Assembly (NCBI RefSeq): GCF_039511225.1
Contig: NZ_CP154261.1
Location: 992,001 to 1,056,000 of the forward strand
Source: Sphingobacterium multivorum
GTDB lineage: Bacteria > Bacteroidota > Bacteroidia > Sphingobacteriales > Sphingobacteriaceae
DNA length: 64,000 nt
Direction: 5' to 3'
Below are positions 1 through 9,083 of this stretch, one piece after another (within the stretch, counting starts at the first letter, position 1; every line of letters begins with the position of its first letter). The position numbers and the translations under genes are program-made. The notes below the pieces were generated by a model. It searched no databases and was not told where the DNA came from. It saw only the letters and a program-made list of their open reading frames with translations.

Positions 1-762
1 GAATGAAGTTTGGTCAGATCCGCCATTACCATCCTTACTAAGATTAAATTTTATAGGTGCTTGAACATCTTTGAATATAGCCGGCCATTGACTACTTGTT
101 CCATAGCCGATTACAGCAAGGCCATTGCTGGGATTATAACGGCCAATCATATCCATATTCAGCATGGCTGTGATTTTCTCCAATGGGAGCGTAGGGTGTT
201 CCGTAAAATATTTTGAACCTACTAATCCCAATTCTTCTGCCCCGAAAGCGATAAATAATAGGTTGTAAGGTTCTTTTTCCTTGTTGCTGCTAAAGTAACG
301 TGCGAGCTCCAATAAACCAGCGGTACCAGAGGCATTATCGTCGGCTCCGTTATGGATTTTGCCTACCCCTAGGGAATCCTTTGAGCTTCCTTGACGACCT
401 GTTCCCAGGTGATCGTAATGTGCGCCTATAACAACTGTTAAGTCGGCGCCATTGTCAAGAAATCCAATGATATTATCTGCATTGCGAATGCTGTCTGCAA
501 CTTTTACTTTCCAGACTTTGGCTTTGAAGGATTGGCGGTAGCCTTTTTCACCTTTAGGCTCAAGTTTGTATTTTTTGAATTCCTTTTCAATATAATCTGC
601 AGCTTTAAAGACTTCCTTACTGCCTGTTCCTCGTCCTTGCATTTTGTCGTCAGCGAGGTAATAAATATGTTTCTTTAAGTTGGAAACTTCGATCTGCTGC
701 GCCTGTGCTATTTGGATTCCTAGTAGGCAGCAAAGTGCCAGAAGTAGACTAATGTTTTTCAT
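1..762 (-). CDS. M28 family zinc aminopeptidase, partial (3' end outside window)
   Basis: The reverse frame is open for 254 codons from an ATG at 762 to the window edge, so the C-terminus is missing. The protein begins with a signal peptide (MKNISLLLALCCLLGIQ, then AQAQQ). The usual M28 metal-site motifs follow in order: GAHYDHLG, NGADDNASG, AEELGLVGS and NMDMIGR. It is probably an exported di-zinc aminopeptidase. The last visible stretch reads GGSDQTSF, where M28 enzymes usually have SDH, the histidine being a zinc ligand; here it is glutamine (CAA). The second M28 protein in this window (24226-25800) keeps SDH. The family call is safe; activity is uncertain because of the Gln. Confidence 0.9.
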   Translation of the reverse strand, partial: MKNISLLLALCCLLGIQIAQAQQIEVSNLKKHIYYLADDKMQGRGTGSKEVFKAADYIEKEFKKYKLEPKGEKGYRQSFKAKVWKVKVADSIRNADNIIGFLDNGADLTVVIGAHYDHLGTGRQGSSKDSLGVGKIHNGADDNASGTAGLLELARYFSSNKEKEPYNLLFIAFGAEELGLVGSKYFTEHPTLPLEKITAMLNMDMIGRYNPSNGLAVIGYGTSSQWPAIFKDVQAPIKFNLSKDGNGGSDQTSF

Positions 763-810
763 GCGAATAGTAGAGTTTAGAAGTTGTATTGGGTTATATG
801 TAAAAAAAAT

Positions 811-837
811 AAAAGCCTTGCGATTAACAAGGCTTTT
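811..837 (-). terminator. Rho-independent terminator after lspA
   Basis: A perfect 10-bp stem (811-820 with 828-837) has a 7-nt loop. On the reverse strand it is followed by a run of T (complement of 801-810). It lies between the lspA stop and the M28 start, so the M28 gene probably has its own promoter. Confidence 0.85.
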
Positions 838-850
838 AAGAAATATTTCG

Positions 851-1501
851 TTAATCTTCAACGATTTCGCTGTGTATGCTGGATTTTTCTTCTTTTTCGG
901 TTTTGAAATACCGTTTTTGAAATAACAGGATTAAAACCACCCCAACAGAAATCGCCGAATCTGCAATGTTGAATACAGGTCGGAAAAAGAGAAACTCTTC
1001 ACCGCCCCAAAAGGGCACCCAAGAAGGGAAGTTACCTTGAATCAATGGGAAATAAAGCATATCGACTACTTTTCCGTGTAGGAAGGAAGAATAACCACCA
1101 CCTGCTGGAAACAAACTCGCTTTATCATACCAGGTGCTTTCACTAAAGATGACACCGTAAAAAGCAGAATCGATGATATTTCCTAGCGCACCGGCAAGAA
1201 TTAAAGCAACATTTAAGATGAAACCCCGGTTATACTTATTTTTGATCATGTAATGCAGGCCGTATCCAATACCCGCTACGGCTAAAATACGAAATACCGT
1301 CAAAAATAATTTTCCATAATCACCGCCAAATTCCATCCCATAGGCCATTCCATTGTTTTCAATAAAATGAATCTGGAAAAATTTGCCCAATACATGGTGG
1401 CTTTGTCCGATTGTCATAGTCAGCTTAACCCAGATCTTCGACAATTGGTCTATTAAAAGTATCGCGACAATAAGTGCGATCGGTTTCGTATAACCCTTCA
1501 T
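851..1501 (-). CDS. lspA: lipoprotein signal peptidase (signal peptidase II)
   Basis: 216 residues. This inner-membrane aspartyl protease removes the signal peptide from diacylglyceryl-modified prolipoproteins, and several predicted lipoproteins are encoded in this window. Visible landmarks are an N-terminal membrane segment with DQLSK (D18), ENNGMAYG near 48-55, GNIIDS near 108-112, VVDM (D147) and FNIADS (D181). By comparison with E. coli LspA, D147 and D181 should be the catalytic pair. It is longer than the E. coli enzyme (about 164 residues); the extra residues lie between the GNIID and VVDM motifs and between VVDM and FNIAD, plus a charged tail. It is downstream of the dksA/traR-like gene in the same direction, with a hairpin between them. 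Confidence 0.96.
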   Translation of the reverse strand: MKGYTKPIALIVAILLIDQLSKIWVKLTMTIGQSHHVLGKFFQIHFIENNGMAYGMEFGGDYGKLFLTVFRILAVAGIGYGLHYMIKNKYNRGFILNVALILAGALGNIIDSAFYGVIFSESTWYDKASLFPAGGGYSSFLHGKVVDMLYFPLIQGNFPSWVPFWGGEEFLFFRPVFNIADSAISVGVVLILLFQKRYFKTEKEEKSSIHSEIVED

Positions 1502-1513
1502 TGTGTTATAAAA

Positions 1514-1539
1514 ATGGTCTTTGCCTAAACAAAGACCAT
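1514..1539 (-). terminator. hairpin between dksA/traR-like gene and lspA
   Basis: A perfect 10-bp stem (1514-1523 with 1530-1539) with a 6-nt loop is followed on the reverse strand by a short T-rich tract. It could end or attenuate the ileS-dksA transcript before lspA. The weak T run makes partial read-through plausible. Confidence 0.6.
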
Positions 1540-1556
1540 ATATTTAATGCCTAAAA

Positions 1557-1943
1557 TTAATACTGTTTGTTTTTCGCTTCGATGCTCAAAGTCGTATGTG
1601 GAACAGCTTTCAAACGTTCTTTTTGAATCAGTTTCCCTGTTTCTCTACAGATACCATACGTTTTGTTCTCGATGCGCACCAACGCTGCTTCTAGGTTGTC
1701 GATAAATTTCTTTTGACGAGCGGCCAATTGATTTGTTTGCTCTTTTTCCAAAGTAGCTGAACCGTCTTCCAATGTCTTGTACGTTCCAGCAGTATCGTCG
1801 GTACCATTTGCATTACTGTTATTTAGCGTTGCGGTCAACGAGGAAAGCTCTTCTTTTGCTATTCTAAGCTTGTCCAAGATAATATCTTTGAATTCTTGTA
1901 ATTCTGAATCGCTATAGCGTGTTTTCTCGTTGTTGTTTGCCAT
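1557..1943 (-). CDS. TraR/DksA family zinc-finger-like protein
   Basis: 128 residues. The N-terminal half looks like the DksA coiled coil (charged, helical, residues about 12-90). The C-terminal part carries YGICRETGKLI and RLKAVPHTTL, typical of the DksA/TraR globular domain. DksA-type proteins bind RNA polymerase and modulate initiation with ppGpp. Only one of the usual four zinc-ligand cysteines is present (C in YGIC), so zinc binding is doubtful. The gene starts 3 bp after the ileS stop and is surely co-transcribed with it. Family assignment is good; the regulatory role is inferred. Confidence 0.88.
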   Translation of the reverse strand: MANNNEKTRYSDSELQEFKDIILDKLRIAKEELSSLTATLNNSNANGTDDTAGTYKTLEDGSATLEKEQTNQLAARQKKFIDNLEAALVRIENKTYGICRETGKLIQKERLKAVPHTTLSIEAKNKQY

Positions 1944-1946
1944 AAT

Positions 1947-4900
1947 TTAATTTTTTTGGATTAATGCCTTAAGTTCTTTGCCATCGATCTCGATGGTCTC
2001 TCCTTCAGTTAGTGAATCTTCAAATACCAATGAATCGGCCAGAATTTCGGTGCAAATATACGATAAATTTTCGTTGGCAGCATTGACCACTTCTGAAGCA
2101 GCTGTTAACTTTACGTTAATTCTATCAGTTACTTCTAATCCTTTATCCTTCCTTAGATTTTGTAGGCGGTTGATCAATTCTCTTGACAAACCTTCTTTTT
2201 TCAATTCTTCGGTGATATGTACATCTAATGCTACGGTCAATTTACCTAGGTTCGCTACCTGCCATCCCTCGACGTCTTCTGCTATAATTTCTACATCGCT
2301 CAATAGAATCGTATATGGCGTGCCTGCTAGGGCCAATTCGCCTGTTGATTCCAATGAACTTATTTGATCTATAGTCAACGATTGGATAGACGAAGAAACT
2401 AACTTCATATCCTTACCAACTTTCGCGCCAAGAGCTTTAAAATTTGGTTTTATTTTTTTCTTAATGATACCGGTGGTGTCCGTAATAAACTCGATATCTT
2501 TGATATTAGTCTCAGAAAGTATCAGATCTTTTACTTTTTCTACCTTTTCCTGGAAGACACTATCCAGTACCGGGACCAAAATTTTGTTTAATGGTTGACG
2601 TACGTTGATAGAGGTTTTCTTACGCAAGGAAAGTGTCAAAGACGAGATGTCTTGCGCTAATGCCATACGTTCTTCCAGATCTTTGTCGACTAGGTTCTCG
2701 TGATATACCGGGAAATTCGCTAGGTGAACAGATTCAACTTGTTCTTTGTTCGTTGCTGCATTCAAATCAAGAAATAACCTATCCGAGAAGAAAGGTGATA
2801 TTGGCGACATCAATTTCGCAATCGTATCAAGACATGTGTAAAGTGTCTGATAGGCGGAAATTTTATCTTCTGTATAATCTCCTTTCCAAAAACGGCGGCG
2901 ACATAGGCGAACATACCAGTTGCTGAGATGTTCATCAACAAAGTTTTGAATAGCACGCGCAGCTTTTGTAGGCTCGTAATCCGCCAAGTATTCGTCTACT
3001 TCCTTGGTCAACGAATTTAACAAGGAGATAATCCAACGATCAATTTCAGGACGTTTCTCCAACGCAATATCGGATTCTGCATAGGAGAACTTATCGATAT
3101 TGGCATACAATGCAAAAAAAGCGTAGGTATTATATAAAGTACCAAAGAATTTACGACGGACTTCATCCAACCCTTCCATATTAAATTTAAGATTGTCCCA
3201 TGGGGCAGCATTGCTGATCATGTACCAGCGTGTTGCATCGGCACTGTATTGATCGATCGTTGAGAATGGATCAACACCGTTGCCGAGGCGTTTGGACATC
3301 TTATTTCCATTTTTATCCAATACCAGGCCATTGGAAACGACGTTTTTGAAGGAAACCGATTTGTACATCATCGTAGAAATCGCATGTAAGGTGAAAAACC
3401 AGCCCCGTGTTTGATCAACCCCTTCAGCGATAAAGTCTGCCGGGTATGCATGATCGAATCCAGCTTTAAAAGGAAATTGTTCCCCTTTGGCTAATTTTTC
3501 GTGATCCAGTCCCCATTGCGCATACGGCATGGCACCCGAATCAAACCAAACGTCGATCAAGTCAGGTTCGCGGAATAACTTTTGTCCGGCATCAGAAACC
3601 AAGACGATATCGTCTACATAGGGACGGTGAAGGTCCAATTGTTCGGTATCGAATTTATCCAAGTAAGCTTTATTTTTCGCTTTTTCATCCTCAGACAGAA
3701 TGTCGGAGGTCAAAGAAGCTTCCAATAAAGACTTTAATTCAGGTAAGGAACCGATACAAACCTCTTCATTTTCGTCTTCTGAGCGCCAGATAGGAAGTGG
3801 AGTTCCCCAATAACGTGAACGCGAAAGGTTCCAGTCTACCAGGTTTTCCAACCAGTTTCCAAAGCGTCCAGTACCGGTTGCTTCGGGTTTCCAGTTGATG
3901 GTTTTATTTAAGGCAACCAAATCTTCTTTCACTGCTGTGGTGCGGATAAACCAGCTGTCTAGCGGATAGTAAAGAACAGGTTTGTCTGTACGCCAACAAT
4001 GTGGATAGGTGTGCTCATATTTTTTGACATCAAAAGCTTTGTTGTCCTCTTTTAGTTTGATAGAGATCAACACGTCTGTGGGTTTGAAATCTTCTTTTGA
4101 ACGTTCCTCTGCACTGTAATATTCCTCTTTGACAAATCTTCCGGCAAAATCGGTGATTTCACTTACAAAACGTCCAGTACGGTCCACAGTAGGAACCTCT
4201 TTTCCGTTTTCATCTTTTACCAAGATGCCCGGTACACCATGTTCTTTTGCGACACGAAAGTCATCCGCACCATACGTAGGGGCTGCATGGACGATACCCG
4301 TACCATCCTCGGTCGTAACAAAGTCGCCTGGAATAACGCGGAAAGCATTTTCTTGTAAATCCTCGCTGGTGATATAAGGTAACAATTGCTCATAACGCAA
4401 GCCAACAAGCTCTTCGCCCACAAATTCTGCTGCAAGCTCCCAAGGAATTACTTTGTCGCCCAATTTATAGTCTTGGAAGGATGCATTTTCGCCTTCTGCT
4501 TTAAAATGTTTGCTGATCAGATCTTTCGCTAATACGACGGATACAGGCGCACCGGTATATTTATTGAACGTTCGGATCTTCACATAATTTATTTTCTTGC
4601 CTACAACCAGAGCTGTGTTGGATGGTAAAGTCCATGGTGTGGTGGTCCAGGCAATGAATGCAACATCCTCCGCATCGTCGTCAACTAATTTTTCTATAGC
4701 TGGATGAAGCTGACTTTTGATCAGTCTAAATTCTGCAACGATGGTGGTATCTTTCACATCTTTATAGGTGCCGGGCTGGTTAAGTTCATGTGAACTCAAT
4801 CCCGTACCTGCTGCCGGAGAGTAAGGCTGTATCGTATAACCCTTGTACAAAAGACCTTTTTTGTAAAGTTCTTTCAATAAATACCATAAGGTTTCGATGT

Positions 4901-5360
4901 ATTCATTCTTGTAAGTAATATAAGGATGTTCAAGGTCAACCCAATACCCCATTTTGGTGGTTAGGTCATTCCATACATCGGTATATTTCATTACCTCCTT
5001 GCGACAAGCGTCATTATATTGTTCTACGGTAATCTTTTTGCCGATATCCTCTTTTGTGATTCCAAGAGCTTTTTCGACAGCAAGTTCAATGGGCAGGCCA
5101 TGGGTATCCCAACCGCCTTTTCTTTTCACTTGGTAACCTTTCAAAGTCTTGTAACGACAGAAAATATCCTTAATCGTACGTGCCATCACGTGGTGAATCC
5201 CGGGCATGCCATTTGCAGAAGGCGGACCTTCAAAAAATGTATAGGTCTTGCTTTCAGGACGATTATTGATACTTTTTTCGAATATTTTTTCCTGTTCCCA
5301 ACGGGTCAAAATCTCTTTACCTATCTCGGGTAAATTTAACTGCTTATATTCTTTGTACAT
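1947..5360 (-). CDS. ileS: isoleucyl-tRNA synthetase
   Basis: 1,137 residues. It charges tRNA-Ile with isoleucine in the cytoplasm. The class I signature HIGH appears as HHVM in GIHHVMA (about 55-60), and KMSKR is near residue 686. Between them is the CP1 editing domain (TTTPWTLPSNTALVV, GTGIVHAAPTYG, DDFRVA). The anticodon-binding domain follows with a long C-terminal extension. The length fits the longer, eukaryote-like IleS type found in Bacteroidota rather than the 940-residue E. coli type. It heads a unit with the dksA/traR-like gene and possibly lspA. Confidence 0.98.
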   Translation of the reverse strand: MYKEYKQLNLPEIGKEILTRWEQEKIFEKSINNRPESKTYTFFEGPPSANGMPGIHHVMARTIKDIFCRYKTLKGYQVKRKGGWDTHGLPIELAVEKALGITKEDIGKKITVEQYNDACRKEVMKYTDVWNDLTTKMGYWVDLEHPYITYKNEYIETLWYLLKELYKKGLLYKGYTIQPYSPAAGTGLSSHELNQPGTYKDVKDTTIVAEFRLIKSQLHPAIEKLVDDDAEDVAFIAWTTTPWTLPSNTALVVGKKINYVKIRTFNKYTGAPVSVVLAKDLISKHFKAEGENASFQDYKLGDKVIPWELAAEFVGEELVGLRYEQLLPYITSEDLQENAFRVIPGDFVTTEDGTGIVHAAPTYGADDFRVAKEHGVPGILVKDENGKEVPTVDRTGRFVSEITDFAGRFVKEEYYSAEERSKEDFKPTDVLISIKLKEDNKAFDVKKYEHTYPHCWRTDKPVLYYPLDSWFIRTTAVKEDLVALNKTINWKPEATGTGRFGNWLENLVDWNLSRSRYWGTPLPIWRSEDENEEVCIGSLPELKSLLEASLTSDILSEDEKAKNKAYLDKFDTEQLDLHRPYVDDIVLVSDAGQKLFREPDLIDVWFDSGAMPYAQWGLDHEKLAKGEQFPFKAGFDHAYPADFIAEGVDQTRGWFFTLHAISTMMYKSVSFKNVVSNGLVLDKNGNKMSKRLGNGVDPFSTIDQYSADATRWYMISNAAPWDNLKFNMEGLDEVRRKFFGTLYNTYAFFALYANIDKFSYAESDIALEKRPEIDRWIISLLNSLTKEVDEYLADYEPTKAARAIQNFVDEHLSNWYVRLCRRRFWKGDYTEDKISAYQTLYTCLDTIAKLMSPISPFFSDRLFLDLNAATNKEQVESVHLANFPVYHENLVDKDLEERMALAQDISSLTLSLRKKTSINVRQPLNKILVPVLDSVFQEKVEKVKDLILSETNIKDIEFITDTTGIIKKKIKPNFKALGAKVGKDMKLVSSSIQSLTIDQISSLESTGELALAGTPYTILLSDVEIIAEDVEGWQVANLGKLTVALDVHITEELKKEGLSRELINRLQNLRKDKGLEVTDRINVKLTAASEVVNAANENLSYICTEILADSLVFEDSLTEGETIEIDGKELKALIQKN

Positions 5361-5520
5361 CAGACTGTTGTATGCTTCTTTTATAAAGGTCGCTAATTTA
5401 GTGATTTATGATGGAAAATGAAAGAGGGCTTTGTTGTGCTAATCTCATTAAATCGAGGTTGAACTTTTTGAAATCTCTCCTCGATCAACCAACAAAAAAT
5501 GAGTGTGGTGTCTACTACGA

Positions 5521-5549
5521 GAAAGGGACTACCTATGGCAGTCCCTTTC
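5521..5549. terminator. hairpin between the IscA-like gene and ileS
   Basis: A perfect 10-bp GC-containing stem (5521-5530 with 5540-5549) has a 9-nt loop. It lies downstream of the reverse-strand IscA-like gene, but the reverse strand has no T run after it; the T-rich side is on the forward strand. Terminator function is therefore uncertain. Confidence 0.5.
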
Positions 5550-5574
5550 TTATTTCATTTGTACTGAAATTCAG

Positions 5575-5925
5575 TTATGCTGAAAAACTGCTTCCACATC
5601 CGCAGGTACTTGTTGCATTGGGGTTATTAAATGTGAAGCCCCTTGCATCGAGTCCCGATTTGAAGTCGATTTCCATTCCGGCAAGATATAGGCCATGTGC
5701 TTTGTTCATAAAGATGCGGATTCCTTGAATTTCGTATTCGTTATCGCCGTCCTTTTTCTGGTCAAAGCCCAAGATATAACTCATACCGGAACAACCGCCG
5801 CCTTCAACACCGACACGTAAACCAAAATCATCAGAGATTTCTTGTTGATCCTTTAATTTATTTAGTTCCTTGATTGCCCCTTCTGTTAAAGAAACAGGAG
5901 CAACTGCTGTATGTTCTGTACTCAT
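5575..5925 (-). CDS. HesB/IscA/SufA-type iron-sulfur carrier
   Basis: 116 residues. A-type carriers accept Fe-S clusters from the assembly scaffold and pass them to apo-proteins. The three family cysteines are visible: GGCSGMSY in the middle and CGCGSSF at the C-terminus. An N-terminal segment of about 15 residues precedes the conserved SLTEGAIKEL start of the domain. It is a single gene. A possible -7 box in reverse orientation (CAAAAATA, 5953-5960) lies upstream. I cannot say whether it is nearer IscA, SufA or ErpA. Confidence 0.93.
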   Translation of the reverse strand: MSTEHTAVAPVSLTEGAIKELNKLKDQQEISDDFGLRVGVEGGGCSGMSYILGFDQKKDGDNEYEIQGIRIFMNKAHGLYLAGMEIDFKSGLDARGFTFNNPNATSTCGCGSSFSA

Positions 5926-6128
5926 TTTAATAGTGTTTTAGCCAATCCAATACAAAAATACATTTTTTTGACGGCAAATTGCTTGACCTGGATTTTTTGA
6001 CATTTTCGAAACATTCAATTCTTTGTCCGCTTATTTTGTCCGATAGTACCATAAAATGATCCCGACCTAATTAGGTAATTCGCATTAATAAGGCTGTTTT
6101 TCTAAGAACATTTAATAAAATATGGCTT

Positions 6129-6163
6129 TTTGTCGATATTCTTTATGGAATATGCTATCTTTG
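6129..6163 (+). promoter_or_regulatory. Bacteroidota-type promoter of glyA
   Basis: The -7 element TATCTTTG (6156-6163) matches TAnnTTTG. TTTG at 6129-6132 is a candidate -33 element with 23 bp between them. The glyA ATG is 48 bp downstream. Confidence 0.65.
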
Positions 6164-6210
6164 AGGCATTAAAATAAACTACAAAATTTACTTTACAACA
6201 TTTAAAAACA

Positions 6211-7482
6211 ATGGAAAGAGATCAAGCCATTTTTAATTTAATAGCTGATGAGCTTAAACGCCAAGAAGAAGGTATTGAATTAATTGCTTCAGAGAACTTT
6301 GTTTCAAAACAAGTGATGGAAGCTGCTGGTTCAGTGTTGACAAATAAATATGCAGAAGGCCTCCCAGGAAAACGTTACTATGGAGGTTGTGAAGTTGTGG
6401 ATGAGATCGAAACCATCGCAATTGACCGTGCAAAACAATTATTTGGCGCAGAATGGGTAAATGTTCAGCCTCACTCTGGTGCTCAAGCAAATGCAGCTGT
6501 TTTTTTGGCGACAATCAAACCTGGCGACAAAATTTTAGGTCTTGATTTATCTCACGGTGGTCACTTGACACACGGTTCGCCAGCGAACTTATCGGGTAAG
6601 ATCTATCAACCATTATTTTATGGTGTAAAAGAAGACACTGGTTTAATTGACTATGAGCAATTGGAAGAAACAGCGCTTCGTGAAAAACCAAAGATGATTA
6701 TCTGTGGTGCTTCGGCTTATTCTCGTGATTGGGATTACGCACGCATCCGTAAAGTTGCAGACGAAATTGGTGCTATCGTGATGGCAGATATTTCTCACCC
6801 TGCAGGTTTAATCGCGCGTGGTTTATTGAATGATCCACTTCCACATTGCCATATTGTTACGACAACGACGCACAAAACGCTTCGTGGCCCACGCGGTGGT
6901 ATGATTATGGTCGGTAAAGATTTTGAAAATCCATGGGGTATCAAAACACCTAAAGGTGAAATCCGTACAATCACACAATTATTGGATTTAGCTGTATTCC
7001 CAGGTACACAAGGTGGTCCTTTAGAACATACAATCGCTGCGAAAGCGATTGCTTATGGTGAGGCTTTATCCGATGAGTATATGGAATATATCGTTCAGGT
7101 AAAGAAAAATGCAGCTGCATTGGCGCAATTCTTTGTAGAAAGAGATTATAAGATCATCTCTGGTGGTACAGACAATCACTTGATGTTGGTGGATCTACGC
7201 AATAAAGATATTTCTGGTAAAGAAGCCGAAGCTGTATTGGGTAAAGCGGGTATCACAACAAATAAAAATATGGTTCCTTTCGATACACGTTCTCCTTTTG
7301 TGACTTCAGGTGTACGTTTTGGTACTGCTGCAATCACTACACGTGGTATTAAAGAGAATGAAATTATTCAAATCGGTGAATTGATCGATGAGGCATTGAA
7401 AAATGCATCAAATGATGCGCAACTGGATTTGATCCATGGTAAAGTAAAAGCAATGATGGCTGAGTTCCCATTGTATAAATAA
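6211..7482 (+). CDS. glyA: serine hydroxymethyltransferase
   Basis: 423 residues. This PLP enzyme converts serine and tetrahydrofolate to glycine and 5,10-methylene-THF, the main one-carbon source. Visible features are [13 protein letters not shown] near the N-terminus, YGGCEVVD, the pocket motif [16 protein letters not shown], and the PLP-lysine motif [14 protein letters not shown] with K222. The length is typical. Its own promoter and a strong downstream terminator suggest a single-gene unit. Confidence 0.98.
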   Translation: MERDQAIFNLIADELKRQEEGIELIASENFVSKQVMEAAGSVLTNKYAEGLPGKRYYGGCEVVDEIETIAIDRAKQLFGAEWVNVQPHSGAQANAAVFLATIKPGDKILGLDLSHGGHLTHGSPANLSGKIYQPLFYGVKEDTGLIDYEQLEETALREKPKMIICGASAYSRDWDYARIRKVADEIGAIVMADISHPAGLIARGLLNDPLPHCHIVTTTTHKTLRGPRGGMIMVGKDFENPWGIKTPKGEIRTITQLLDLAVFPGTQGGPLEHTIAAKAIAYGEALSDEYMEYIVQVKKNAAALAQFFVERDYKIISGGTDNHLMLVDLRNKDISGKEAEAVLGKAGITTNKNMVPFDTRSPFVTSGVRFGTAAITTRGIKENEIIQIGELIDEALKNASNDAQLDLIHGKVKAMMAEFPLYK

Positions 7483-7502
7483 GACTTTTTCCATAGGAAT
7501 AG

Positions 7503-7541
7503 AAAAAGCGGAATTACCGATGCGGTGGTTCCGCTTTTTTT
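7503..7541 (+). terminator. terminator after glyA
   Basis: An 11-bp stem (AAAAAGCGGAA pairing with TTCCGCTTTTT) encloses an internal partly paired loop and ends in a T run. It starts 20 bp after the glyA stop. Confidence 0.85.
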
Positions 7542-8024
7542 ATCCCGTCTTTTTTTCTACTGCCATTTTAGAAAGAATAGTTTCGTTACAGTCTTGTATC
7601 AACTTAACTTTTTAGACTATATTAACAACAATCTTATACGGACTTTAAACGGATTTTATAGGTATTCATCCTAATGAGGTCCCTATAAGGTCCCTATTAG
7701 CTCCCTATAAAGTCCATATGAAGTAATAACTTTAAAACTTGTTATTTTGGAGCTGTTCGAGGTTGTTATTCCATCTTGTCTGAAGGGGCGTACTGTGGTC
7801 GAAGAACCTTTATTTTGGAATTATGAGGTAGATAACTTATTTTTAAATGTTAAAAAATCTTAAAATAAATTGTAATAATTTGATTACTCATTTATTTTAC
7901 GGTAATTTGGTTTTAGATTAATTGATTGTTTTACAATAAGAAAGGATAGTTTATACGGCAAACATTTACATTTTAACACAGAACTGATAATTTATTTGCG
8001 AACTGCTAAAAAAGTAAGTGACGT
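7542..8024. other. 483-bp intergenic region with an 11-bp repeat block
   Basis: I find no convincing ORF or RNA gene here. Its one structured part is the 11-bp repeat block at 7638-7724. The rest, especially 7840-8000, is very AT-rich and probably holds the promoter of the downstream sigma factor, but I cannot place a clear -7 box. Confidence 0.6.
7638..7724. repeat. 11-bp periodic repeat block (GGTCCCTAT type)
   Basis: Four contiguous 11-bp units run from 7676 to 7719: gaggtccctat, aaggtccctat, tagctccctat, aaagtccatat. A fifth begins at 7720. Upstream, weaker 11-bp units occur at 7638-7648 (acggactttaa), 7649-7659 (acggattttat) and 7660-7670, separated from the main block by 5 bp. A period of 11 bp puts the units on nearly the same face of the helix. 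Function unknown. Confidence 0.8.
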
Positions 8025-8621
8025 ATGAGACTTTTAAAAAGTAAAAGCGATCAAGAGTTGATCCAAATGTATGTCGGCGGCCAAGAGTCCGGTCTAGAGG
8101 CATTGTTGAATCGATATAAATCGAAAATATATACTTCCATATATATGAAAGTAAAAGATGAATATCTTGCTGAAGATATTTTCCAGGAGACTTTCATAAA
8201 AATCATCAACACCTTAAAATCCGGTAAATATAATGAAGAAGGTAAATTTTTACCTTGGGCTATACGTATAGCGCACAATATGATTGTTGACTTTTTTAGA
8301 AAAGCAAAACGTGCTCCAAATATTGTGAATGCTGACGGGTTTGATATTTTTGAGGTGCTCGAATTTAGTGATGAAAGCGCGGAGTCAAAAATGCTCAAAC
8401 AGCAGGTTGATGTCGACCTTAAAAAAATGATCCAAAAGCTTCCGGATGATCAAAAAGAAGTGCTTATTATGCGTCACTTTTGTGATATGAGTTTTAAAGA
8501 TATTGCGGAGATAACCGAAGTAAGTATCAATACTGCTTTAGGGAGGATGCGCTACGCATTGAGCAATTTGCGTAAAATGATTGAAGGTACTGATCTTACC
8601 CTGCAAATGGGCTATTTATAA
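8025..8621 (+). CDS. ECF-type RNA polymerase sigma factor
   Basis: 198 residues. Region 2 is at about 24-95 (LLNRYKSKIYTSIYMKV, EDIFQETFIKI, FLPWAIRIAHNMIVDFFRK) and region 4 at about 130-190 (LPDDQKEVLIMRHFCDMSFK, then DIAEITEVSINTALGRMRYA). It should direct RNA polymerase to a specific promoter set. No anti-sigma gene is adjacent: a terminator follows and the next gene is a protease 460 bp away. That makes it an isolated ECF factor whose control is not visible here. Confidence 0.93.
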   Translation: MRLLKSKSDQELIQMYVGGQESGLEALLNRYKSKIYTSIYMKVKDEYLAEDIFQETFIKIINTLKSGKYNEEGKFLPWAIRIAHNMIVDFFRKAKRAPNIVNADGFDIFEVLEFSDESAESKMLKQQVDVDLKKMIQKLPDDQKEVLIMRHFCDMSFKDIAEITEVSINTALGRMRYALSNLRKMIEGTDLTLQMGYL

Positions 8622-8622
8622 T

Positions 8623-8650
8623 AAAGGGGCATTTTTTAATGCCCCTTTTT
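8623..8650 (+). terminator. terminator after the ECF sigma gene
   Basis: The stem AAAGGGGCATT (8623-8633) pairs with AATGCCCCTTT across a short T loop and is followed by further T. It begins just after the stop codon. Confidence 0.9.
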
Positions 8651-9083
8651 ATTTGCATTCCTAATTGGCGCCATAGGAAGTCTCGACGCTTTTGTAGTTT
8701 ATCGTCCTTTATCTTAGTTTCTCATCTTTTGTCTTAATAGTATAGCAAGGCTATAATCCGCTGAGCATCGTGTTTTCAAAAGCCATTTGCTTCAATAATA
8801 AGCTCCCTGATCGAACTTGAAATAAAACGCATCTCCAATACTCACCGATGAGACTACATCTTGGATTCTTGTTAAATAGCGCAGGTGTTTCACTGTACGA
8901 AGCTGAAAATGGAGTTATCTGCCCAAATGATCTGGCAATTATGTCATGTGGAGATCAGAAGAACCTGTTCTTTTTGTCAGGTCAAAGACTTTTTTTATCT
9001 TAGAAATTCATGCATATACCTTTTTTCGACGATTGGAATAAGGTTTGATAGTCATATAATAACTATAAAACGATTGAATAGCT
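8651..9083. other. 433-bp intergenic region without recognisable genes
   Basis: A 90-codon frame at 8885-9157 overlaps the start of the protease gene and has no family features, so I do not treat it as a gene. I see no RNA gene or strong repeat. The promoter of the downstream protease should lie near 9030-9070. Confidence 0.5.

Noticed and set aside
7676..7724. CRISPR-like array
   Set aside because: Units are 11 bp with no spacers between them and no cas genes nearby.
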